A model generated the notes under the pieces. The model saw only the letters and a program-made list of their open reading frames with translations, did not search any database and was not told the origin of the DNA. From positions 48,177,976 to 48,241,975 of the forward strand of contig OZ029913.1 in assembly GCA_964023275.1 (NCBI GenBank): a DNA stretch of 64,000 nucleotides. The letters run 5' to 3'. This document shows, piece by piece, positions 1-10,790 of this stretch. A program made the translations under genes and the position numbers. The stretch comes from Norana najaformis (lineage: Eukaryota > Annelida > Clitellata > Crassiclitellata > Hormogastridae). The first letter of the stretch is position 1; each line of letters opens with the position of its first letter.

Positions 1-1162
1 CAGATTTTTATTGAAGTGAAAAAACCATGTGTAAAGTTCTCCACTATAGCTCTGCTTCAAATGGAGTTACTTGTGGAGGGGATATCATTTCACATGGAAA
101 ACACGGGGTTCCAGTTATTCAGCTGTGGGTGAAGGATGTAATAAAGTCAGCTCGAGTCTGTCACCTATGTGGTCCATTTCCAAGGGTGATAACTGACTCA
201 TAATTAGGGCAGCAAAGCTATATTATATACACAATTTATATATATAACAAATACTGTTATATTTACTTAAATAAACATTATTAATGTTACTGTATTTATA
301 TATAACATAAGACAATGGTAGGCATACAAAGGCAGTAGCGGCTCAAAAGAGACTTTAGGCATACAGGTTAACTATGCTCTTGACAGGTCTTCTTTTGCAG
401 ACAGGACCGGCCCCTCCACAAAAATGTTATGCCACTGGGTAAAACTGTAAAGATTATTAACTCCATATTAGCAGAAGATCCAGTTAGTTATCTACACCTG
501 CTCATGTTTATATGTGGAGTTGACTGCACACACAAGTAAATAATAGGGAATTAACTCTCATCTAACATCATCTTAGCCCCCTCCCATCACTTCAAACAAT
601 GCCAAGCCTAGCCAGTCAGGTCAATTTCCTGAGGTTTAGTCCCAGTGATAGGTAATCGACTTCACCCCTTCAGGAAGTGCATAATTTGTGGAAGATTCCA
701 TTGCTTCAGGACCATATATTGCCTAATTAATATTCATAATAGAGTATCTGAGAAACAAGGCCTTGTTTATGACGCATAACCGCTGAAACTGTACGGACGA
801 GTAGGGTGTTTACCTTATGAAATATATTCATTCAAAATTCATTCTCATGACTAAAAGTAGTTCTAAACTGCAAATTTTACGATATTTGAAAGGATTAACG
901 TTTTTCTTACCACAAACCAGAAGAAATCATCTTATAAAACATATTAGTATTAGAAGAAGTGCTTTACAACAACCAGTGTTTTCCGACGTTTTTCCTTATC
1001 GACTTCAAAGCCAGTCCAGTGAAATCCGGCAACAGACTCCAGCACCTACTAAGTGAAATCCGGTAATGGACTTTAGAGGTTTAAACTGTTTCTATTTTCC
1101 CATTACATGATTTCCTTGGAAGTTGTGCTGTTTACTCACCACACTCTGACGAATTCTAGGTA
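1..1162. other. No recognisable feature
   Basis: AT-rich unique-looking sequence with a short TA-rich run near 225-320. One 79-codon open frame at 817-1056 has no recognisable motif and no coding support. I see no gene, repeat boundary or RNA here. Confidence 0.5.
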
Positions 1163-1593
1163 CGGGTGTAGATTTTGCCCCTAATCCCAATTGGCATGAA
1201 ATTTTACCCGAAGATAGCTCTCCAAATAAGTAGTCCAACGCGCCTATTCCCGACTTCCGCAAACGATCCGGCGATTTTCTATGAATTTTTAAAGTTCCAA
1301 GAAAACTAATAATGGCTGGTCTTTACACAAATTACTGAAGTGGCCATCTTTCCAAGGATGTCTGAACTCAAGGTGGTGAACTTTTGTAGCGCATCAACGC
1401 TTCAAAGCACACAAAACGACTCTGTTGTCATCCGGAAGTGGTCACACACAGCATAATAAAATCAACATTGAAACATCTGCAATGCAATTAGCCAGAAGCT
1501 TTATAAATGTTTTAAAATGTGTTCGTAATTAAAACTTAAAATTATAAAAGACTGAAATAGTTACAGTTTTGAAATTATAAAATACTTATAATA

Positions 1594-1721
1594 CACTGTC
1601 TAATTGTGTATTATTTTGAACTTCAAGAATGATCACTGCATAATTATTTTGTGTTATTTCAGGATTCAGCACTGTCTAATTGTGTATTATTTTGAACTTC
1701 AAGAATGATCACTGCATAATT
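1594..1721. repeat. 52-bp direct duplication, period 76
   Basis: The sequence beginning CACTGTCTAATTGTGT occurs at 1594-1645 and again at 1670-1721 with no visible change, separated by 24 bases. It lies in the interior of the long inverted-repeat element, and near-identity suggests a local, fairly recent duplication. Confidence 0.8.
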
Positions 1722-1849
1722 GTGTAGCTTCTTTAATTTTTTCCCATAATTTTTGGAAGCTGAGAAGTAATGACCAAATGCATCACTTCTGTTACCTAAT
1801 GTATTCATTTGGGTGGCTCATTCGTCAGCAGAGTTCATCCAAATTTTTA

Positions 1850-2360
1850 ACTTGGGATGGGATGTAGGGAGGGTTTCTTTCTTGTCATGTTTCATTCACT
1901 TTCCTCTTTCCGTATCTATCTGTCTGCCATTGTGTTGTGTGTTGCTTTTGCTGTGTCTCTATTTGTATGCCAGTCTGTCCCTTCGATTGTCAGCAGTTAA
2001 CAAAACCTTATGAAACTGTTTCTGCTTGTGTACAGTTTTTTCTTTACCTGTGTCTGTCTTTGTTTCTCTGCCACTGTGTGCCTTTGTCTGGCCTATGTTG
2101 TGCATGTATCGCCTTTTCAGTGTACAGATAGTACTCTCTTATGTTGCCTGTGTTTAAGTGTCACTGTGCTTCTGCCTGTGCCTTCATCTTTTTGTTCGTC
2201 CTTGTATCTCCTACATGTATCTCTCTAGATATTTCTGACTAGCCTCTGCTTCTCATTTGTAGTGCTGTCTTGATCCCTCCATATGTCTGGTCATCTGTGT
2301 GTTGATGTGTCTGTCTACAACTATGTCAAACTTGTTATATTCTCTGTACCTGTAGCTGCT
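1850..2360. repeat. Pyrimidine/TG-rich low-complexity stretch
   Basis: The plus strand is dominated by TGTCTGT, CTGTGTC and TTTCTC words. Several overlapping open frames rich in Cys, Leu, Ser and Val are simply the translation of this composition. No gene is called. Confidence 0.6.
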
Positions 2361-2879
2361 TCATTTTCTTAGAAGAAGTGCAATAGGAGTTAAAACTGTT
2401 TACAAAAATTACAAATTCAACAAGGATTTTTAAAGACTGTTCTCACAGCTGAAAGCGAATGAGCCATGGAGACCTTCTTGCCAACACCTCCATGTTGTGG
2501 TCTCTGGGCATGCATACATTCATTTGTTGCATGGCAAAGATTGGCAAATTAAAATGATATCTCTGTAGTGGCTTACTCTGCATAGATACCGGATTAAACA
2601 GGCGATCTTGTATGCGATTGTGTGGCCAGTACAGATTACTTACAGCAGATCTATAACAGTTCTATGTTCAGTTTAGTTAAAAGGTTTGTGTATTAAAACT
2701 TTGTTGTTTCGAAACTGGGTGTTCTACATTGAAAATCCTCTGATATACCACGGAGGTTGGACTGCGTGACATCTTCTCCGATTCCTTGCCACGAACACAC
2801 TAGGAGCCAGAGGGCCAAGTTCACGACAGCTTAATGTGCAAGGCATAACGATTCACTTTGTTAAAAGTTTACACATGTC

Positions 2880-3206
2880 CTAGGCACATACGTTTATAGT
2901 AGATCCATGACTAGTAAAGTTATCAACTACTCCTTTGACTGCAAGAAGTGCTTGTAAACAAACCAGCCCCTTTTTGAATCCAAACTGCAAGTCGGATGCA
3001 AATAAGTAGGTGCCATAATGGTCTAGCACACATTCAAAAGAGTTTAGATAAATTTCACATGTGATGCATCGATTCTTATTACTTTTGCTGTTATCTAAGG
3101 TCAACTCCTTCTCCAAAGGTATGATGATGCCTAGGTCAAAATTTGTTGGAACTTTGCCATGCACAAGCATTTGTTTGAATAGAAGTGACAGTACATTTCG
3201 TCTCAT
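2880..3206 (-). mobile_element. LINE reverse transcriptase fragment
   Basis: A 108-codon minus-strand frame reads like the start of a non-LTR reverse transcriptase: a KVPTNFDLGIIIPLEK block (the K-x-P...I-P strand typical before the NYRPI motif), then a QFGFKKGLVC block equivalent to the QFGF-K motif, then a VDNF..HGSTINVCA block leading to the catalytic region. The expected NYRPIS-type motif is degraded. It is truncated on both sides and sits inside the long inverted-repeat element. Clade uncertain, CR1/RTE-like. Confidence 0.7.
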
Positions 3207-3239
3207 TTATGTTGCATTTACGGCAAGATAATATCCGAT

Positions 3240-3530
3240 GATGTCACCGCTCCACTGTGGGACAATCTTCACTGGTTGCGCGTCCCGCAACGAATCACTG
3301 ACAAGCAGTGTCTGATGACATACAAAGCCTTAAATGGCGGTGCTCAGGACAATCTACTCGATTTCTGCACTCAACCACCGGATATACACATTTGAAACAT
3401 GGCTAAAAACTTTCCTTTTCAGCCTATCCTTCGACGGCTGAATGCACTGGTGAATGTACATAGCCATTTTTTTCGACCTCAGTCATGTTACGGCACTATA
3501 TAAATTGTTTTATTATTAGTAGTAGTAGTA
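3240..3530 (+). mobile_element. LINE 3' end fragment
   Basis: Translation of 3250-3400 gives an LHWLRVPQRITDKQCLMTYK-type block, the conserved region near the C-terminus of CR1/L2-like reverse transcriptases (consensus LHWLPV..RI.FK). It is followed by a KTFLF motif, a short 3' UTR and a TTATTATTAGTAGTAG-like simple tail near 3510-3530. It lies just inside the right arm of the inverted-repeat element and faces away from the reverse transcriptase scrap at 2880-3206. Confidence 0.7.
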
Positions 3531-3837
3531 AAACAAATAGTCTGTTGTGACCATAAACTAGATGTGCATTGACATGATGTTAAAGAATTGCGCTACAAAA
3601 GTTCACCACCTTGAGTTCAAACATCCTTGGAAAGATGGCCACTTCCGTAATTTGTGTAAAGACCAGCAAAATTCTTAGAAAATCGCCGGATCGTTTGCGG
3701 AAGTCGGGAATAGGCGCGTTGGACTACTTATTTGGAGAGCTATCCGGGTAAAATTTCATGCCAATCGGGATTAGGGGCAAAATCTACACCCGTACCGCCT
3801 TTACCTTGCAAGAAATACGGGCATACATATTCAGTAA

Positions 3838-4140
3838 ATGTAAAATGTAAATGTATACAGTTTTATATAGCTACCGTAAGGCCTCGACCTTGCTCATATT
3901 TCCAATGAATTGATCGCGTGAGATCCTTCACTAAGATCCGTGAGATCCGTTGCCCGTTTGAATGGGTGCCACGCCATTTAAGGTCTCCGTGTACGGACCG
4001 TGCTAGCCAGAAATTTAAATCTCTGAAATATAAACACGATTGGTATGCGAACCGGGATCATCACTTACAGAGGCACCATGACGTACGCTTTAACCAGTGA
4101 ATTAACTAGCGGGCGATAAACAGTCACATCCAACCTCATG
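3838..4140 (-). repeat. Repeat family F (LINE-tail-like), copy 1
   Basis: Begins with the word AATGTAAATGTATACAGTTT followed by a tatatagc..acc block. The same head is found at 4636 and 26684, followed in 26684-27320 by related text including gagatccttca and cccatttgaatgggtgcc-type words. On the minus strand this reads as a 3' UTR ending in a TACATTTACATTT simple tail, the style of CR1/L2-like LINE ends. No coding part was recognised. Sequence from 4140 to 4635 is unassigned. Confidence 0.5.
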
Positions 4141-4635
4141 CGGTCCATCCGAACCCAAGTTAGCCTGATGCTTAATATTTATTTGAAACACGTTTGTTCG
4201 TAATCACGCGTCTTAATCATAATACCTGATGCGGTCCGTATACTGCCGCCAAAACCTTCGTATTTCCGATTTCGAAGTATGCTGATCCATCTGCCTGTTT
4301 GAAAACGCCGATCTGGCATCGAAGGCGTCGCAATTCGTTCGGACGTCTACCATCCGTCCGAAAACCCTCCTCAGATAACAACTGTAACCCAGCCATAATT
4401 TAAAATTTTTCAGTAATGTTGAATTCCGCTATCAAAGACCGTCTATATTTCACCGTCATTCACACAGACATGCACTCTCCGACCAAATAACTGTAGATAT
4501 GCTAACACGAGAAGTTTCCTAGTGAGCAGTTTCAAAACTTGCCGCTATGTGTCACGAAAATTTGCTTATCGGTTTATTTAACAACGCCTTCGCATCAAAG
4601 ACTGAGGGCGGCAATCGGGAGTTGCGCTGGTATAC

Positions 4636-4747
4636 AGCACAATGTAAATGTACGCGGTTTTATATAGCCACCGCTACTCATTTTGCAAAATGAATTTATC
4701 AGGTGAGACCCTTCAAATCTCGGGCTAGCACGGTCCGTACACTGACT
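4636..4747 (-). repeat. Repeat family F, copy 2 (short)
   Basis: Shares the AATGTAAATGTACGCGGTTT head, the tatatagccacc block and the cattttgca block with the copies at 3838 and 26684. It abuts the LINE-A tail that starts at about 4750. Confidence 0.55.
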
Positions 4748-4749
4748 TT

Positions 4750-5235
4750 AAATTGTAATCGTAATCTTGAGATTTCAACAGCTCCCAACGAAAGCTAAGT
4801 CGCGGGAACCAACTTATTCACATGCGCTCAGCCAAAACAAATTCGATAGGCAGGAAAGGTCAGAATCGATTCCAGGTCAAGATCTAAGGGTCAGGCAGAC
4901 AGACAATCAGATGGCTGCGGTGGCTGGTGTTTGCAGCAAGATAGACTAGGGAAAGAGGAGGAGGCAGGATAGGATTTCAGGAAGAGAAGTTTTTCAGTTT
5001 TGAGTGAAAGACCTGCGCAGAGATGTAAAGAAGTGTTGGTAAGTCTGTAGGATGCGTCAGATAATTGTCGTAATTCTGGGGGAAGTTTATTCAAAAGCAG
5101 TGGAGCAGCTATTTTCAAAGTTTAAGGATGAGGTGACAGGAGGGAGAGGAAGTATTAGGGCGGAAGAGGAGCGCGTTGGAGTGGTTGGATTGTAAATAAC
5201 TGACGAAAGTAGAAGGGTTGGGAGGATTGGTGTTT
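4750..5235 (-). mobile_element. LINE-A 3' part, minus strand (first segment)
   Basis: Reverse complement of the LINE-A 3' end seen on the plus strand at 10240-10790 and 37066-37611. It starts with the ATTGTAATCGTAATC tail, then the 3' UTR containing the cgataggca/caaaa block, then coding. The minus-strand frame at 5118-4891 includes LLLNKLPPELRQLSD and SLKTEKLLFLKSYP, the conserved C-terminal end of this LINE (L.NKLP.ELRQL, LKT.LF..SY). It continues upstream at 5353 after an inserted piece. Confidence 0.8.
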
Positions 5236-5352
5236 AGTGGACCCGAACCCTTTTGCCTATCGATTTTGCTGTGACTGAGCGCCTGTGAATGAGTTGGTCC
5301 CCGCGGCGCGGCTTTCTTTGGGAGCTGTAGAAATCTCGGAATTACGATTAGG
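5236..5352 (+). mobile_element. LINE-A 3' UTR scrap inserted in an older LINE-A
   Basis: Plus-strand copy of only the last 115 bases of LINE-A: ACCCGAACCCTTTTGCCTAT, the gcgcctgtgaat block, the gctgtagaaatctc block and an ATTACGATTA tail. It splits a minus-strand LINE-A (4750-5235 and 5353-5560) of the same family. This is the signature of a severely 5'-truncated retrotransposition into a pre-existing copy. Confidence 0.75.
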
Positions 5353-5560
5353 TAAAGTGATAGGGTTTCGTATTATTCATTAGGGTATTTTAAGCCAGTG
5401 AAGTGATTTGAGAACAAGAATGATGTGGTAGCATTTGGGGGTTTTGGTGACAGTACGAGCGACAGAATTCCGGACAGCTTGAAGGCGATTCATTCAGAAG
5501 AAGTTAAATGCAGTGGATGTGGCGATAGTAGATGTGGTTTTGAAGTCCAGCATAGGGTGG
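5353..5560 (-). mobile_element. LINE-A, minus strand (second segment)
   Basis: Matches in reverse complement the LINE-A segment around 10090-10240 and the minus-strand copy at 26480-26640 (shared words: ttttaagccagtgaa, tttgggggttttggtg, agcttgaaggcg). On the coding strand this is the FLHI..TQINRLQAIQN and ITPVLKSLNWLK region. It was contiguous with 4750-5235 before the short insertion. Confidence 0.75.
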
Positions 5561-5929
5561 ATTATGCGATGTCCACGGATAGGCATAATTTTTGTCCTCT
5601 TCACGCACCCATTGTTCTCGCGCCTCTACCTTCCGCCATTTTAGCTTCATCTAACGCTAACGCCATCTTAGATCTTTAATTTCTCACATAATGCATAATC
5701 CAATAATTCTTCTTATTTTCGGCCTGCGCTGCATGATTGCCTTCCATATCAGTTGCCAACCCTCCCACACTGGCGTGCCCTACATAATTCCAACAGCCAA
5801 ATATTTTTACTGCCAAAATTTGGCACTGCGACTATGCAATATAGACATATGTGTATTATTCCTTTATCGTTCTGAAGCGACTGGCCCTCTGCTTCCGCCG
5901 CACGGGCGACCAGGCTGCTGCCGAGGAGA
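5561..5929. other. Unassigned stretch
   Basis: The left part (5561-5640) may be a further decayed piece of the minus-strand LINE-A. The remainder shows no motif I recognise. Two overlapping short open frames (5691-5969, 5851-6132) carry no recognisable domain. Confidence 0.35.
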
Positions 5930-5995
5930 GCGAGTTGGTTTGTGGCCGAGTTGTCCGCCTAAGGGATAGGGTTCAAATCCCGTTCTGGTACCAAG
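5930..5995 (+). repeat. tRNA-like sequence, possible SINE head
   Basis: Contains a Pol III A-box-like word TGGCCGAGTTG and, 26 bases further on, a B-box-like word GGTTCAAATCC. A/B box spacing and order fit a tRNA-derived promoter. The acceptor and T stems do not pair well, so it is not a functional tRNA gene. A degenerate tRNA pseudogene or SINE head is the best reading. Confidence 0.35.
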
Positions 5996-6507
5996 GTCTT
6001 CCTAACACGAAAACCTCCTTCCCCATAATAAGGCAGAGCCTTCTTACTCAGCCTAACGCTGCGGCGCATTGCGGGCAATCCAGGCAAGGCTGCATCGTCA
6101 AGATTTATGCCAGCTGGCCATTCATTATCTGAATATAGAGTGGTGTCCACGGTTCTCGGGCAGAGTACTACAGCTTCTAACGGCTGATGTGGGCCCTTTT
6201 GGTTCTCCTCAGCAGTCTTATTTACTACACTTTCTCTATTCCCTTGTTTAGTGTGGCGCGATATAAATTCGGACCTTAATTCCACCAGTTCACCCTTGAA
6301 ATAACTTTCTAAGGCTGACTGCCTCTCCATAAGTTTATCTGCTAACTTAGTCAAGCCCCACGTAAAGTCTCTCTCTAGTTTGTCATGATTTCCCTGTATT
6401 TGTTCGGCAAGAGAGGCCAAAGTAGTAAGGATTTCTTGAGGCACATGTCCAGCTACAGAGCTATCTTCTACCTCTAAGTCAACTGACCTTACCTCACCTT
6501 CAGCCAT
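5959..6507 (-). CDS. Unidentified coiled-coil ORF, possibly gag-like
   Basis: An uninterrupted 182-codon frame. The first half is acidic, then helical and coiled-coil-like (LASLAEQIQGNHDKLERD, LADKLMERQSALESYFKGEL). The C-terminal third is basic with RRSVRLSKKALPYYG, a style seen at the ends of retrotransposon gag-like proteins. No zinc knuckle, protease or polymerase follows. The frame runs through the tRNA-like sequence at its 3' end. It may be the gag-like part of a truncated retroelement, or a chance frame. I do not assign a function. Confidence 0.3.
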   Translation of the reverse strand: MAEGEVRSVDLEVEDSSVAGHVPQEILTTLASLAEQIQGNHDKLERDFTWGLTKLADKLMERQSALESYFKGELVELRSEFISRHTKQGNRESVVNKTAEENQKGPHQPLEAVVLCPRTVDTTLYSDNEWPAGINLDDAALPGLPAMRRSVRLSKKALPYYGEGGFRVRKTLVPERDLNPIP

Positions 6508-7409
6508 GTCTGGTTAAGTACTCATAAATCTCAAATGCGAAGACACAGTTGATCACAAACTAAGATTATAATTTCCCATAAGAGTTACTTACAAATATTA
6601 AGTCAGACTTCACTTTAACTACTGTATAGTTAATCAAATATCTTCTCTATCAAATGACTTAGACCCAGAGCATTTAAATTAAGATTCTCTCTTCAATTAA
6701 AGAGGAAGAACTCCAAGGAAGATAATAAAAATAACTCCCTGCGCAAAACAACTTGAGCGGAATCTCGTCATCAGCCTAAGACCAGACGACGACCGACGAC
6801 GGTCCATCCGTAGTAGATTTGACTAAGCACTCGTCTTGTCACAACCCACGACGGCAGAAAACACAGCAGTAGAACGCATCGACGCTAGCAATTACGATCA
6901 AGGTTCGACTGCTCGACCGCTCCGTTCTATCGGCTTGCTCCCTACCACTACGGCAGTAAACATATATATATCGCTGGCTTTCAACCGAAGACACTAAGAC
7001 TATACGTTCTTCCTGGCTACCATTAATGCTCAGCTATCGCGGTCACTGCTACGACTACCGCGACTGCGCTTTCTCGCCACGGCTCAAATCAACGCTCTCT
7101 TCCCTCGGCTCGATTCCACTGCTCTCTTCAACCGGCTGGAGTCGACTGCTCCCTTCCCTCAGCTCGACTGCGGCCGCAACTGCGCAGTTTCACACCTGCC
7201 TGCGAAAGACCACCCAAGACGAATCTATGACATCTCTTTGAAAGTTGCCGACTGCCGGCCCGGCGAAGATCTCTTCCCACGGTCGCTCGGCCTGGCGGAT
7301 GCGTCACCTATTATCATCATCACTGCCACCTTGCGACTGCAGCTCCAGGCAGCCCCTACTATTATAATCACTGCCAGCCGACATTTATATAGCGCCAATA
7401 CAATTTCCG
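6508..7409. other. Unassigned stretch, possible LINE-A 5' leader
   Basis: The left part (6508-6960) is unrecognised. From about 7030 the sequence becomes GC-richer and runs without a visible boundary into LINE-A coding at 7410, so it may be that element's 5' UTR. Short frames here carry no motif. Confidence 0.35.
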
Positions 7410-7469
7410 TTGCAGTTCTTCCTAACTTCATCTCTCAGGCGACCACCACGGTACCTTACCCGCCATACC

Positions 7470-7528
7470 ATTTTCAACATACTGATTCTACTCTCCGGGG
7501 ACATCAACCCAAATTCTTGCCCACTTGA
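7470..7528 (+). other. Decayed 2A-like peptide motif in LINE-A
   Basis: Translation gives LILLSGDINPNSCP. The 2A ribosome-skipping consensus is D-V/I-E-x-N-P-G-P after a hydrophobic helix. Here D-I-N-P-N-S-C-P differs at the expected P-G positions, so activity would be lost. APE-type LINEs with LLxLSGDxxxNPGP at the start of ORF2 are known in several invertebrates, and this looks like a decayed member. Confidence 0.5.
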
Positions 7529-7539
7529 TCTTCATTCAT

Positions 7540-7660
7540 ATTCTACTCCCTCACCTCCTTCTATCTATCCTCCTCCTTCTCCTCTTCCTCCTACTGCTCT
7601 TCCTCCTCCTCCTCCCTCCTCCTCCTTCTCCTCCTCCTCCCAGAATTTCATCCTCCAGCA
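7540..7660 (+). repeat. CCT/TCC-rich low-complexity run
   Basis: Dominated by CCTCCT and CTCCTCCTTC words and encoding Pro/Ser/Leu-rich frames in all three phases. It sits between the 2A-like motif and the endonuclease of LINE-A and may be an expanded linker. Confidence 0.7.
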
Positions 7661-7920
7661 TCATCGACAATACTCTAAATAGTGACAACAGCCGCTTCTT
7701 AATTTGCACGCTAAATATTCGATCATTTCTGTATCCTGCACATTCCCAAAAAGTTAATGATATAGCTATCTCCTCTCCACCCTCATAAATTTCTTATTAC
7801 AGGTGACCAATATACATGCCGATAAGCCCTCCGACACATTTGCTTCTGAAATCCTCGCCCTATTCAACTAATCTGGTTCAGCCTGTCAAATTCCCCATCC
7901 ACACTTGACCTTATCATCAC

Positions 7921-8245
7921 TCTTCGCTGGCTCCCCGTCTAGCAGCGTGTCCACTTTAAGATCCTCTTCCTCATGCACAATTGTGTTCTTGGCTCTGCTC
8001 CCCTTTACCTCATTGACTTCTGCACTTTAGTCTTCTCGTTGCCGGGCCGTAGCAACCTTCGCTGGAATCGTCTCCCTCGAGAATTGCGACTTGAGCTCCT
8101 TTCTGTCCCCCTCTCAGTGTTCCGCAGGCGCCTGAAGACTGTACTGTTCAACAGTGATTTTACTTTTTCGGGTCGGAAGCACCTCTGTTAAGTTTATCCT
8201 CTAAGAGGCGTTTTATAAATCTCAAATTACAATTACAATTACAAT
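7921..8245 (+). mobile_element. LINE-B 3' end inserted in LINE-A
   Basis: Translates as LRWLPV..RVHFKILFLMHN, LGSAPLYLIDFC, RWNRLPRELRLELLS and RRRLKTVLF, the C-terminal end of the LINE-B reverse transcriptase (compare 53715-54066). The short 3' UTR with gcgttttataaatctc follows, then an ATTACAATTACAATTACAAT tail. LINE-A text resumes at 8246 in the endonuclease domain, so this is a 5'-truncated insertion. At least one stop and the loss of a block before RWNRLPREL show decay. Confidence 0.8.
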
Positions 8246-10790
8246 CCTCAGGCTATCACCTGATATATCTTTCTCTTTTTGACACACTGTCTGATCATTA
8301 CTCCATCTTTACACGTCTTAACATTTTTCCAACTTCACGTCCTGATCATTTCTATCATTCTTTTTGTCGCATTAGTTAAAAATGTTGAAACCGTCATACA
8401 AGATATCTCCTGCTCTGACCTTGCTTTAAATGCAACCTCCTCCCTTGATGACTTTCTCTTTTCCTAAAACACCACTATTTCCACGATTCTTGACAAACAT
8501 GCTCCCGTTATTACCAAATCCTGCTCTCACAATAACTTTCCTTGGTACAATTCCTATCTCCAGGCCTTCAAATCTTTCCGGCGACGCCTTGAACGCGCTT
8601 ACAAGCGCACCCGTGATCCTCAGGTTCTATCTGCCATTAAATCTGCCACAAATAAATATCATCATCTTCTTGCCGCTGCCAAAAAAGATTTAACTCTTCA
8701 TTAGTTCGCTTCCGATCATCTAGCCCCCGTCTTCTCTGAAAAATCATAAACCAACTCTTCGTCGGAACTCATCCAGCTGACTTCCCAATTCTCTTCCACC
8801 TTCTTCAGTAGCTGACTCCTCTGTTCTTTCTTATCTGACAAAATTAGCACCATCCGTCTTTCTCTATAGTCTCTCCTTTCCAAAACCACCAATTATCCAC
8901 CTGCTGATGCTTCCTTTCCTATTTATGATTGCCCACACTCCTCACCTCGATTTTCACTATCTGTCTTTCAATCCACATAAGAGACTGTTATACTACATCG
9001 GTTAAACTCTCTTCCCAAAAAACATCGTGAACTTGACCTTGTACCCACATCCTTATTGAAAGACTGTGCATATGTCCTTGTCACAATCATGACCAAAATA
9101 GTTAATCTCTCCTTATCTATGGGTAATTTCCCCCTCTTTTCAAACACTCTCTTGTTACACCTCTTGTCGAGAAACCAGCACGTGGCAAAGAAATCCTTTA
9201 GAACTACCGACCTGTTTGTGACCTGACTTTCATCTCCAAATTAACTGAACAGATTGTCCTCTCTCGGATCAATGACTATTTAGCTTCCAACTCACTCCTT
9301 AACCCACACCAGTCCGGTTTTACTAAACGCCACTCAGCTTAAACTCTGCTCACATCTCTCTACAACAAGCTTGTTTCTGCCATCTCACATTAACACGTTT
9401 CTTGCCTCTGTCTCCTTGATATCGCAGCAGCCTTTGACACCATTGATCACGATATCTTACTCCAACGATTTTTAATCTGGTTTGGTTTTGCTGACACTGC
9501 TCTCCTCTAGATACAGTCTTAACTCTCCTCCCGCTCTTTCTCCGTTAAAACTTCGGAAGCCTCTTCTCAATCATGTCCTCTCACTTGCAGAGTTCCACAA
9601 GGCTCCGTTCTTGGACCTCTTCTCTTTATCCTCTACACTAACCACTTAATTCACTCATTAAAGCATCCTCAGTTGACCATCACCTTTATGCTGACGACAC
9701 CCAGTTATTCATATCTTTCTCTCCAAATTGTTTCAACGAGTCTATAAATCATCTTCTTTGTGTGGTTAAACAAATCTCCTCCTGGATGACATTTAATCTC
9801 TTGTGCCTGAACCCATCTAAAACTGAATTCATATTTATTGGCCTAAGTGACCAGGTCAAGAAATTTCCTGACACCTCTATCTCCCTCGACTTGGACTCTG
9901 CCTCCACCCACACGTTCAATGCTAAGTCTTCTTGCCGCAACTCAGGTGTAATATTCGACCAAAACCTCACCTTTTCTGATCCTATCAGCCATCTTTCCCG
10001 ATCTCACTGTATGCATACCGCGACCTTCGCAGACTCCGCCCTATGCTTGACTTCAAAACTGCATCTACCATCGCCACAGCCATAGTCCATGCAAAACTTG
10101 ATTACTGCAATTCACTTTTCCTTCATATAGATACCACTCAAATAAATCGCCTTCAAGCCATCCAGAATGTTCTCGCTCGTGCTGTCACCAAAACTCCCAA
10201 ATACCATCACATCACTCCTGTTCTCAAATCACTTAACTGGCTTAAAATACCTGAATGAACTGAGTACAAAGTCCTATCCCTTACCTATAGCACATTTCAA
10301 CCCTCCCAACCCTCCTATGTTCATCAGTTATTTACAATCCGACTACTCCCTTCCGCTCCTCTTCTGTCCTAACCTTTCTTCGCCCCTCATCCTTCAAATT
10401 TGGAAATCGCTCCATAGCCACAGCTGCTTCACCTCTCAGGAATAAACTCCCGCCACAATTTCGACAATTGCCTGATCCATCATACGAACTCACCAATACT
10501 TATAACCTCTTGAAATTTCTGCGCTAGTTTTTCACTCAAACTGAAAACGTTACTTTTCCAACAGTCTTATCCTAATTCTTCCTCTTCGATTTATCTCTCT
10601 TCTCGCTTCAGTTTCAAGCACCATTCACCGTAGCCGTCTGTCTGACTATCTGACTTCTGGATCTTGACCTGGAACCGAACCCTTTTGCCTATCGATTTTG
10701 TTTTGACTGGGCGCCTGTAAATAAGCTGGTTTCCGCGACTTAGCTTTCGTTGGGCGCTGTAATGTAGAAATCTTGAGGTTACGATTACGA

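Larger units (their letters stand above)
1163..3792. mobile_element. Non-autonomous DNA transposon with long terminal inverted repeats
   Basis: Positions 1163-1392 reappear in reverse complement at 3590-3792. The right arm lacks about 25 bases present in the left arm, and the two differ at scattered sites. The outermost bases are CGGGTGTAGATTTTGCC at both ends, flanked on each side by TA (1161-1162 and 3793-3794), which suggests a TA target duplication. No transposase was seen inside, so it would depend on a partner in trans. The interior holds a 52-bp direct duplication (1594-1645 and 1670-1721), a pyrimidine/TG-rich stretch (about 1850-2360) and LINE scraps. The TA duplication fits Tc1/mariner-type insertion, but 200-bp arms are unusual there, so the superfamily is left open. 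Confidence 0.7.
7410..10790 (+). mobile_element. LINE-A, near full-length but heavily decayed
   Basis: Domains in order: N-terminal hydrophobic stretch and 2A-like motif (about 7470-7528); proline/serine-rich linker; start of an APE-type endonuclease (FLICTLNIRS near 7700, a degraded GD-x-N-I-H region near 7805, a TLDLI block near 7905); endonuclease C-terminus and linker (RRRLERAYKRTRDPQ near 8580); reverse transcriptase (LNSLPKKHRELDLVP near 9005; a QSGFTK region near 9310; an AAAFDTIDHDIL-type block near 9430; a degraded GVPQGSVLGPLLF region near 9590; a YADDTQLF region near 9690); C-terminal LDYCNSLFLHIDTTQINRL (10105). The 3' UTR ends in TTACGATTACGAT. Many stops and frameshifts: clearly dead. 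A LINE-B tail interrupts it at 7921-8245. CR1/L2-like clade. Confidence 0.85.

Noticed and set aside
817-1056. 79-codon plus-strand open frame
   Set aside because: No motif, no supporting neighbours, AT-rich context; length is within chance expectation.
1813-2228. Three overlapping Cys/Leu/Ser-rich open frames
   Set aside because: They are translations of TGTCTGT-type low-complexity DNA in different phases.
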